Made by a program: the position numbers and the translations under genes. Shown one piece after another: positions 10,101 through 22,100 of a stretch of 64,000 nt of DNA. The stretch's first letter is position 1; each line of letters starts with the position of its first letter. The notes below the pieces were generated by a model that was given only the letters and a program-made list of their open reading frames with translations, searched no databases and was not told the DNA's origin. Origin of the DNA: Plutella xylostella (taxonomy: Eukaryota; Arthropoda; Insecta; Lepidoptera; Plutellidae); NCBI RefSeq assembly GCF_932276165.1, contig NC_064002.1:11966001-12030000 (forward strand), written 5' to 3'.

Positions 10101-13100
10101 CACATCGACCACTTCAGGTACTGCTGCCAGTTCCACATCGACCATTTCAGGTACTGCTGCCAGTTCCACATCGACCACTTCAGGTACTGCTACCAGTATC
10201 GACCACTTCAGGTACAGGTCACTGCTGCCAGTTCCACATCGACCACTTCAGGTACAGGCTACTGCTGCCAGTTCCACATCGACCACTTCAGGTACTGCTG
10301 CCAGTTCCACATCGACCATTTCAGGTACTGCTGCCAGTTCCACATCGACTACTTGAGGTACAGGCCGCTGCTGCCAGTTCCACATGGACCACTTCAGGTA
10401 CAGGCTACTGCTGCTAGTTCCACATCGACCACTTCAGGTACTGCTGCCAGTTCCACATCGACCATTTCAGGTACAGGCTACTGCTGCCAGTTCCATTCCG
10501 ACTACTTCAGGTACAGGCTGCTGCCTCCAGTTCCTATCGACCACTTCATGTACAACATCTTCTTACTCTTCCAAGCAGATGTACTGCTTTCCATGGTGCT
10601 AGATTCTACAGGTCCTCACGGATACGTCCACTGATGTCAACTTTCCACGGTGCCGCATGCAGATTTATTTCCCTGTTCCGCGGCTACTGCTGCCAGTTTC
10701 ACATCGACCACTTCAGGTACAGGCTGCTGCTGCCAGTTCCACATCGACCATTTCAGGTACAAATCTCCTTACTCTTCTTACATCAGACAGAATATTAAAT
10801 TATGACTGAAACGTTTTATTTTTATTTCAAACAGATTAAAAACTTAATTCAAAGGTGTTATTTGTACGCTGTGTATGCAGCTATCCTTTGAAATCGACTT
10901 AGCCGTTTAAAAGTTTTGTAATTTTAAGTGTTGAATGTCGTTTCGGTTTTTAACATCGGTTAGGTGAGTTTATATAATAATATTAAGTATAGATAGTTAT
11001 TTTAATAGATAGTTAATTCTTTTTAATTTAACTTATTTGTTTTTACGTGAATTAATTAATGTTGAAATTAAGTGTAGTTTGACACAATCATACCTAGTGT
11101 GTGACATGTTTGGAAATACAGTTAAAGTACATTGATATAATGATATTTAATATTATGCTTTCAGTTCAATGCCACATCATTAAACCTTTCACGGATACTT
11201 AACCCGTCTGTAGCCATTAATTAATTCCTGTTTATACGTTGTTTACTCTCGTTTCAACATAAACAGGCAGTCAAGAAAATACCAGATACTTTTGTGTCTT
11301 TATTTTGTACCGTTTATTTACTTTAAATTTTATAAATATTTAATCTAATTAATGTAATCTACGGTTTAAGAAGTACCTATGTTTTTTTATTAATTTAAAT
11401 TTGTCAAATGCTATCGCTGAGCCTGAAATCCATTTTCTCATTCCTATTTTTAATTTTTAAATATTAGTACAAAATGTTTTCAGTAATGATAAATCTTATA
11501 TTTGTTTTCTGCCATCTTCATTAGTACTACTGTCTTTAAAATAATTGTATTTTACTTATTTTTTACAGTAAATACCTATAGGTAATTAAGAGTTACTTCC
11601 TATACCTATAGCAAAGAGATTATTTAAATTGTTTAAATACGTGACTTGCATAACTGGGTCAATTTACCCACTACGTTGACAGAACACTAATCCAAGTGAT
11701 TACTAATGCTTCAGTATAATATTATACAGGGTGTTGCAAATATGGTATAGGAAGATAAAAGGTTACTCAAGGGGTCATTCTAAATAACTTTTGTAAACAA
11801 AGATTATTCAGAATATTAGTTTATTGTTTCATTGCAGTGGCTTTCATTACTCATAAAAGAAACTTACAAATTTTATAAGAAGAACTCTGATTAAATCAAA
11901 ACTTTTGATTAATTATTTTTTTTCAAAGCTTGCTATTGTCTAGAGAGGCCAGCAGACGAGAAGTCAGATAGTTATACTTAACAGCAATAGGACTGCAATA
12001 TTGCCAGGCTTTATAGCCTATCCATTACGAAACGTTTATTGCAGCAAGCAAAGCAAGCAATGCAATATCTTGTACGGTCATGGCTATATACGGTGAACCT
12101 TGTCAAACTAAGAACGCTGTCTGTTGAATGTTTTGAATGAAATATGCTTTGTGAGTTTTAAAAGTGTATAGATAGGTACTTATGAAGGACTGTACATGTA
12201 CAACATCTGTAAAAAGTTAGTATCTAATAAATAAATATACCGTGGAAGTACCTATTACTTATGATTATTTATTTTATTTTAGACATCATGCAGGAAACGA
12301 CACAAATATGATCACGTATCCGGATAGAAGTCGCGCCATGGAAATAGTATTCAATGGTGTGAAGATATCTGCTGATGGAACTCAGACTTACGGTGACACT
12401 GAGGTGACTACATTTTATTATAATTATAAAATATCTATTGCACAAAATATAGTTTAAGGCAAAATTTATGATAGTAGCATTCTCTACCAAATTAACCTTG
12501 GGTGATGTTGAAAAGTCATAGTGCGAAAGGCTTAGAGGATTGTATCACTTACCAGAGCAATAGATTCATAGGAATTATATAAAAGGTTTAAAGGTTTATA
12601 AAATGATGGAGCTTCATAGATTCCACGTAAAAATGCACATGTGCCTCGCACTATATAGAATTTAGTATCGACAAAAAAAGGTAACAGTAAAAAACGTTAG
12701 CGCTACATAGGTAGATAAGCCAGTCATTCGTCAGGCCCACAAAATTTCAGACATGCCCTTTTTAACTTATTATAATTTCTGAATAATTATGTGTTCACGT
12801 AGGTACCTACACCTAGGATCTAGGATGACCTAGAAAATCTAAGCGGCACGTTCTCCTATAAAATATTCAGCTCATGCGTTACTGGCTAAGCATAAAAAAT
12901 CTAATTTAAAAACATAAAACTCCGTCACGAGGCCAATAAATGGAGGAATAGGATTCCAATAGTCCCGGACTCTGTTCCCGATGCCATCATTGCTTTTTCT
13001 CCTTTGATAGTCTTAAATGTAAAACGGCTACTCTTTTTATATACTTAAGAGGAGAGCATTTTAATGAAAGTAGTAGTACTTTTGAGTTTCTGCATTTATT

Positions 13101-16100
13101 CTAAAACTAAAACCTGACCAGTTTAAATTGAAACATGAAGAGGTATATGCGGTCATATATGTAGGCATACCAACATAATAGGTATATGCCTAATCCCGTT
13201 GCCCCTATTTCCCTTTAAACTTTCTAAGCTGGGCCCTCATTTGTATGGAGATTTGTACGCTATCATGATCGCTAGTTTGACGTTGATTTGATAGAATGTT
13301 TGGGTCCAACTTTGATTAATACGGAGAACGGAGATGTTATGATAACTCGGTCTTATAAACATACTTCGCCACATATTCGTGTAAAAACACCACAGGTACA
13401 ATTTTAATTACATATTTGTTTCAGCTCTACATTTTTGACCCCGAAGACAGCTTGACGATAGTGGATACAGCCTTCACCCTCGTCTCGAAAGCCTACTTTG
13501 ACGTGAGGATTGACATGTCGGCGATGGACGCCTCTGACGGGGTTAAGGCTTTGGACATGAGTGTCAGGAAATGTATGCTGCCCACTGTAAGTATTTATTC
13601 AACTTTTTATGCAAATTGAAGGAGTTTTGTCATGAAAAAACGACCATTTTGGTCTTTGCGGCACCACTGCCCTAAAATACGATACATACGAATTTACAGC
13701 CCATGTAAATCCGGCCCTAGCCTAGGTATCTTGTAGGATTGGAGCATTATTTCCATAATCTCCATAGAAGGCATGTGACATAATAAGTACATCACACAAC
13801 ATAAACATTTAACATCCAAGACCCGAAAAGCAATATCTGTCTTTGAACAAATACGTTACCTGCCGCGGCCGGAGCACAAACCAGGGACCGTCGGCACAAC
13901 ATTCAGAGCTGCTAACCAATGCGCCATTCAGACTTTTCATTGCCACTGCCCTTCCAAGTGGCGTCGTAATGATGAATCTTGGGGGTCGTTCTACTCTATA
14001 TAATGAAAAACTAAGTTTTGGAGGGCGCGAGTCACGACTCTATCTTGTTATATTAATCGTGCCGATTTCACGGCACCTCTCGTTCGATTTACGCTATTAT
14101 AGAGTAACCTTATGTATCATATCATATAATGTGGCAGGACACAGTGAAGGGCTCCAGCTTCTACAGCGGCTGCCTGGCGCACAAGCTCATGTTGGAAGTA
14201 GTCCGCTCCTGCCGCTGTATGCCTTACTTCTTCTGTAAGTATTAAGGGTTCAGAATGTCTGGATAATGGGTAGCTGTCGGATAAAAGACATGATGTCACT
14301 GTCTAACTGCCAGTTTCTATAACTCTATGTATCTTTAACTGGTAGATACTTTCATACGATTTTGACAGATTGTTACTTTTGATTATGTCAAAATTGTAAA
14401 TGAAAGTAACTACCACTTATGGATAGATAGAGATATAGAAACTGGCAGTAAAACATAATGATGAATAAGTCCAGTGGGTTTCGGTCACGGCGAGAGTGAC
14501 AGCATGTCTTTTATCCCACAGGTAGCCATTATCCAGACATTGTGATGCAGGCCCTTAGTGAAGTTTCCCTACACTTCTGTAAGTTTTACACGATACTTGG
14601 AATCGTCACGATATATGCGATCTTATAGCACTGGCGACATCCGTCTCGACTATGCAATAATCATCATCATAGGACATAGGCCGCTCTCTAAGAGGGCAAC
14701 AGCACTCTATCCTCGGCCTTCCACATCCTACCAATACTGGCTAAAGTTGTCTAAAGTTGCTACCCTTGCCAGTTTGTGGTCTCCAGTTGAGAACGTTTAT
14801 CCCACTGGTCATTGTTTCTTCGGCATACATGCAGATTTCAAAAAGTAAGTATGGTTGACCAAAATATTATTATAACATTATAATGTTTTAAAATATGTAT
14901 GTTTAAATACTTATGCTTACTTTTGTACTCGCTACTTATTTTGTAAAACATTTTGAAATAAATTTGAAGTTTAAGGAAGTAGGTCTATCACGTTTCAAGT
15001 GTCTCGTTTACAAAAGGTGCGAAGTTTTAACTAAATTTTGGAAGTATTTGTAAAACTCGCTCACGTTGGCTCTGCAATAGTTAGGAAAAAGTTTCTTCAT
15101 TTACGAAAAAAACTCGTAGAAAAGTAGATTTTTTGTTATACGAGACACTGGGGCCGAAACAAAAACTTAAACTTCATAAATTTACTGTTCCTTATCATAT
15201 TAAAATATGGTGCACAAAATTAAGTTAAAATGGAGTGACGTAACAATTTATTTGAGTATGGGTTTATCACATTGATTGATTGATAAGTTCGTGCTTGTTT
15301 TTTCAAAAACATTTGCCATCTCTCGTGAATGTAGTGTTCATTATTTTATTATACTATTTAATCAATTCTTTATGTACTTATCCGAATTAACTAAACTCGC
15401 ACGTCTCAGACTATTATAGAACTATGTAAGTACTTAATTACTTCAGTTACAACTTTCCCAAGAACAACCAACTTAATAATAAAAATATTATTGATATTTT
15501 CAGCATTTCGAACCGACGTCGAGTATCCGAACTGTACATGGGGCCAGTACAAGTGCGTCATGCAAACAAAAGGTACCTTGTAAAGTATGTTAAACTACGT
15601 ACCTGCAAGTAAGAAATACCTACATGAAAAAACTTCATATTGATTTTATGACAGACACAAACTAAGAACAACACTACCGACTACTTATTTAAGATCGTTC
15701 AGCAAAAGAAACGCGACGACAGAGTGTTGTATGTCAAATTTTACAGTGGATGCTTACGGGCGTCTGATGACGACCGAATGGTGCAGGTCCCGGGTTCGAT
15801 TCCCGGCTGGGGCACATTTTTGTTTAAAGACAGACACCTATCAACTATCTGATACCCACGTAACAGGCTCTGGCTAAGTTAAGGGTCGGATGACCATGTG
15901 TGAGGTGTCCCCACATATTATTTAACTTGCAGAAGACTTCGCGGGCAGCGCGACGGAGCTGCGCGCGTTCCAGAACTGCTTCCAGAAGTGCGACTACGTG
16001 CAGTACGGCGCAGAGGTGCGTTGAGTCTTTGTAGGAATTGCAAGTAAAACTTGGGATTTCTTATCATCATCATCAGCCTTCTATCGCCCACTGTTGGGTA

Positions 16101-19100
16101 AAGGCCTTCTTAATTGTACACCAACTTCTCCAGTCCTGAGCCGCTCTGGTCCACTGCTTCCCCGCAACCCTGCAGATGTCATCGGACCATCTAGCAGGTG
16201 GTCTGCCAACAGGTCTTTGTCCATCTCTAGGCCATCATTTTGTGACGGCCTTTGTCCACCTTCCGTCCTCCCGACTTCTTAAAAATAATAATTATTATTT
16301 TATGAAATACACACGACAGCTATAACACGAGGCGAAGACAGATTCCATATAACATAATAATATTATATCATTCGTAATTCAAACTATAAACTTTTTTTTC
16401 CAACAAGGTGGAGTACGTCGAGCTCACGTCCAAGCTCACCGCCAGGATACTGGATAAGTCGTAAGTCATGTAAAACTTTTTATTTAAGTACCTAAAAAAA
16501 TACAAGTGTGGGGCGCACAAAAAGAACATCACCGAGCAACGTTTAGTCCATCTAAAGTCATCTATTGTCTCGCGATTAAGTGACCTATGAACCGTTTAGA
16601 ATATGTCAATTTACTGCTAGTTTCTATAACTCTATCTATCTATAACTGGTTTATGGTGGTATGTATATATTATGATTTCATACGATTTTGACAGATTGTT
16701 ACTTTTGATTATGTCAAAATCGTATGAAAGTAACTACCATAAATATATGGATAGATAGAGATATAGAAACTGGCAGTTAGTAGGTACCTGAGATTAAAAA
16801 AAACCGGCCAAGTGCGAGTCGGGCTCGCGCACAAAGGGTTCCGTAGCAGCAAAATTACAGTTAAATCAACCTATCTCAAAAACTATAAGAGATACTTTGA
16901 TCAAACCAAAAATCGTTGAAAGAGTTAATTAGCATGCATCACCTCTATTTTTTTTAGAATTTTATACCCCGTAGTTATAAAAATAGAGGGGGGGGGACAT
17001 ACTTTTTACGACTTTGAGAGCTGATATCTCAAAAACCGTTCACTTTAAGAAAAATGTTTTTTAGAAAACTTTATATCATTTTAAAAGACCTTTCCATTGA
17101 TACCCCACACGGGTATGTAAATCGAAAAAAAAAATTTCATCCCTCAGTTACATGTATGGGGGGCCCCACCCCCAATTCTTTTTTTTACTATTTAGTGTCA
17201 TATTTTTGTAGCGGTTCATACATACATATACATATTCCCATCAAATTTCATCACTGTAGTACTTATAGTTTCCGAGTAAATCGGCTGTGACAGACGGACA
17301 GACGGACAGACGGACATGACGAAACTATAAGGGTTCCGTTTTTGCCATTTTGGCTACGGAACCCTAAAAACAGACTTTATAAAGTCATGAAATAAAGAGT
17401 GCTATTTTGCATCTAAGTCCTTTTTTCATTGTCAGTTATTTACTCAAACTTGAATACCTACATGTAAAAATTTAAATAAAAATGGATAATCTCTTTTGAA
17501 CGGATTTGTGCTATTCATATCCATTTATTATTAAATTTGTGATGTGTGCTAATATTTTCACCACGATGAGAAATCCTAGACAAGCTCTGGTGTTTGTTAC
17601 TGATACGCTAAAAAGAAGCAGAAGTCATCATGACAAATCATTATTGGATGTTTTGCTGTGAATGATAGCCAAATGAGGGAAACATCCTTGACCGCAGGGC
17701 TTTAGGCGAATGTACGGCTCATTAGTCATACATAGAGTTACTTGGCGATAAACAGATACATACTAGGATTTCATAACACCATCTCAAAATAAATAGGTAC
17801 CTGGTCGAATCAAAAATATCAATATTGCCAAAATATAAACATGGAACGATATTTAATGTGAATTAATAGGGCGAATGTTTTTTTTGTAACATGAAACTAT
17901 AATGGCCCAGTCCCGTAGGCTATCCAATATTCCATACCAATATTATTATGTGTCCAGCAAACTCGACACAGCTTGTAATTATGGCTGACTTGCGGTCATG
18001 TAGTTAAATGTTTAAGTATTAAAAGAGAATGAAGTTTTAAAACAATAGTTTTTTCGTTTTCTACAAAAAAGTCGCATATTTTGCAACTTTTATTTCATTA
18101 ATAATTTATTTTTATTACTTACCTGTTAATTAATATATTAGAAAAAGTTTTTTTTTTCATAATGTTGGTAACATGGTATGTAAGGTGCAAGTACTTATTT
18201 ATCTACTTTGTATTTTTAGCGCAGAAAGATAAATCAACCTTGTGTATGTGTATATGTAACTTTTAAAACCTTAAATCTTGGGCTTACCGCGTCGCGAGTT
18301 AGAAACTGGGTTTGGAAGAGTTTGAAAATAAACGATTTATCCGGCTTTTACTTATTAGATTTTGGTACGAAATGGTTGGAAATTAAAAAAGTTTGTTTTA
18401 AAGTAAAGCTTAAGCTAAAAAGGGTTTTCATGTCAATTCATTAACAAGCTAGCTTTTTTTAGGAGAATATAGTACCCATATTATTATAATGTACTAAAAA
18501 CACTGCTGTGAGGTATTAACATTAACCCCCTACGGAAAAAAACAGTTAGGTACGGAAACACTAATCTTTGAAGTTCAGAGGTAAAAATACATCAAATACA
18601 AAATGCTCACATAATAGTAATAAATAAGTCTTATTATTAAGAAAACTCTCCCTCAGGAAACATTTTAGTGTTTCTTTAATGGGCCAGTAAATTCAGAATC
18701 CCACCTATTTGTTTACAGACTACAACGAGCCAACATAACTTGGCTAACTCACCGCATTCACATAGCTTCCGTTCGTTCTTGCTCCAGCAATATATTCTCT
18801 GCAAAATGTTTCCCTTTCCGTATAAACGGCAAACGATATTAAAAGATAAGAGAACGAATAAAGCACTTTAGGAATCTCACGATAGTTTTTTTACAGTTGT
18901 AGGATAAAATTGTTACGAAAGAAAAACATTAAGTATATTTGGTTTCAAAAGTCAATTCTAAGCTAGATTTAAGTATGTTAAGTCTACGTTTTATAATAAC
19001 GGGGTATATTATAAAACGCAATAGTAGTAACTCGACTTTGCAGATAATTTAATAAGATTCACCTTATTAAAAAACGGGCGGCTCACCCCTTACTTCCCCT

Positions 19101-22100
19101 TCCGGATTACAGTCGAGAGCATATTATTATTATGTAGGTATGTGTAAGAGCGGTGGTGGCGTAATGGATAAGGCCTCGTCCTCTCAATCGAGAGGCCGTG
19201 TGTTCCAATTCTGGCCTGTACCAATGAATTCTTCCAATTGTGTTTTCAATTAAGGAGTTTTAAGTACAATAATACCACGTGCTCTTACGGTGATGGAAAA
19301 CATCGTGAGGAAACCTGCACATCTAGATTGTAGATGTGTATCCTAAGTGCATTGTACTTATCCCAAAAACGGCGATATGGTTCGCAACCTATCACGTGAG
19401 TACAAATGTGCTGCGAAAAGTGGGTGGCTCGCTTGTGAGCCACCTCTGACTACCCCTTCGGGGATTACAGTCGTGAGTGCATATATATGTATATGTAGGT
19501 ATGTGTGTATGTTTGTAATTATGTATGTATCATTCATCTTGTTGCGGCGCCCGTTCCTCGGGAAAGGCCTATGTCCTGCTGTAGACGAGTATTTATTCAC
19601 CTTAACACTTTCAGAGCTTTAAGAGCACTTACGTTAAAATATATATTAAAGTACTCCTCGGATTAAAATAATCTTCTCCGAATTTGCGAAACATCAAGGA
19701 TTGTTTTGAACCCCAACACTGTTGTCTACCAAAAATAAAACAAGAAATAAAATGTAGGGGGAAGTAAAAGAGGATAGATCGTCCACGGAGGGCACTGGAA
19801 TATAGATGAAAGGGATCACTTCATTAATTTTACAAATTCGCCCGAGATGTTTGATACGATATCTGATTGATTTCCTTTGACCGAGTATATTGCTTTTGTT
19901 GGAAATGTTTCATCAATAACACAGGGAAATAAAAGGATGCAAGAAATGGACACAATTACCAAATACCTTTTTGTTTGAGTACCTATCCTTTTCCTTTAGT
20001 TTACAATATTGGTGCAGAGTAAATAGTAGGTAATTTCAGACCAAAAAGTAACAAAATGCTGTTTCACCTTTCTGAGGATAAACCGTTAGTTCCTACTGTG
20101 TTTGGCAATAAAAAATTAAAAAAAACATTTTCTTTTTTTTTTCATAAAGAAAAGTTACTCGTTCATCATTTTAATGATTTCAGTAAGTAATTATTAGGTA
20201 ATCAATTTTACTTTGCAGACTTCAGGAGAGCCAAGGTCTAAGTGAGGTGTCCATTCACATAGCAGACAGAACCTGCATGAAGTACCGCCGGGAGGTGCTG
20301 TTCACGTGGGACCAAATGCTGGGTAACTACATTTACAATCTTTAATAGGAATATGTAACTCATGATACAGTGACTTATTGGATGGGTGACCATATTCACG
20401 TGGTAGTTTTCTGGACGCTTCCGTGCTTCAGACGGCACGTTAAGCCGTGTGTCCCGGTTGCTGTTTCGGCAGCAGTCGTTAAGCCTAGTCAGAGGCCTTC
20501 GGGCGGCTTGAAAACATCTGGCAGTCGGGTTTTCCACTTACCCGACAACTCTCTCAGCACAAGCTTGCTTGTGTTGGGGTCTATCATTCCGCACTGGGCC
20601 AGCGTGGTGGACTAGGTCTAAAGCCCTTCCCTGGAAGGAGACCCGAGCCCTAGCAGTGGGGACGTGATAAATAAATAAATATGTAAATATGTAAATATGT
20701 GGGGGACATCTCACACACGGCCATCCGACCCCAAGCTAGGCAGAACCTGTGTTATGGGTGTCGGACAGCTGATATATCTACACAAATACATAGATAGATA
20801 GATACTAAATATAAATATCAACACCCAAGACCCGAGTACAAATATCTGTTTTTAAACAAATATCTGCCCCAGCCGGGAATCGAACCCGGGACCTTCGGCT
20901 CAGTAGTCAGGGTCACTAACCACTACGCCATTCGGTCGTGATGGGTTATAATGAGGTAGATGGTAACCAACCGTCCCTTTTCTCATTAATCATCACGTTG
21001 ATCACTGACAAAAATTTACCCTGATATAGGTAAATGCCCACTTGAGACACAATTTAAGGGATAAAGCGTATGTTCAAATAATCCAATAACGAGAACCCTT
21101 ACAGACATGTGCCCTTTTCAACGTGTCGCGTACACTTGAGCAAAAAACGTTTTCACAATATATTACAAAATCTTAGAGCGCTCTTTCACCAGAGACATGT
21201 TGTTTTACTGTTTTAATCTGAGTCTAAAGGTTGTGAAAGAGTGATTGATAAGTGCTTGCTTTATTAGCACAGCACTGTAATCCACGATGTTTTATTCCAT
21301 GGAGCGAAGAGCTTATATACACTGAAAATGATTTTTAAGTAGCCGTCTTGTATACCAGTTCATACTACAGTAATTCTGCTGAAAATAAATATGTAAATAG
21401 TAGGTACATAATTATTTAGATTTCAGTGCCAGACTGTACTTATTCGTGTTCGAGTGGGATCCCTCTATATGACGAAAACCGAAGTTTCGGAGCCCAGCTG
21501 CGCGAGCCACGACTCTATCTCGTTGTATTAAACGTCCGATTGCATGACATCTCTTCTTTGTTAGTTTTTCTTTAGTATAGAGTAACCCTTGAGGGTCAAA
21601 TTGAGTAACGCAACACACACCCTTCTCGCGAACGCTTCAAGTTACAATTATGTTTACAAGTAGCTAGTTATACTTTGGTTCTTTGTTTTTCCTTTGTAGA
21701 ACTATGTGTAGGTCGAGTTGTAGTGGACGTGGACCAAGTCTACTTAATTAGGATACTATAGTATAGTCAACAAAAAAAAAACAAGACCCACCCCCAGCAA
21801 CAGTTTGATCCAGAGACTCAAAGGTGGAAGATGGGTTGACTGGTTGGGTGGTCAACTGTTGTTGTTGATTGATCAGTCAGATGAAGATATTTCAGTATTT
21901 TTAACCGAATCCAAAAAGGAGTAGGATCTGAATTCCTCAGTATAAAATATGTATTTTTTTCAATGTTAACTACCCACCCGTCTTCGCGTCGGCGGATCTT
22001 AAAAATAAAATTGTTTGCTGGGGGGTATACATAATTTACTACCTTCTAAGCTGACTGTATTCACATACGATACGATTTAGTGTTATGAAAAATATTACAT

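Noticed and set aside
9836..10634. Long open frames (193 and 262 codons) through the repeat array as separate proteins
   Set aside because: Only the first 131 bases match the channel family; the rest is the tandem repeat, open because the unit block is a multiple of three. Treated as exon end plus intron array.
13843..14238. 131-codon ORF spanning a ppk-A exon
   Set aside because: It runs through a SINE and a MITE in the wrong frame; the exon 14138-14234 is supported in another frame.
17054..17290. 78-codon ORF, also found at 33029-33229
   Set aside because: Shared because both lie in repeat F; the reading frames end differently and have no family match.
20870..20945. Genuine tRNA gene (ggttcgattcccggctgggg B-box)
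   Set aside because: The same head recurs at 13860, 15780 and 23340 with a shared non-tRNA tail, so it is a SINE; no complete acceptor stem.
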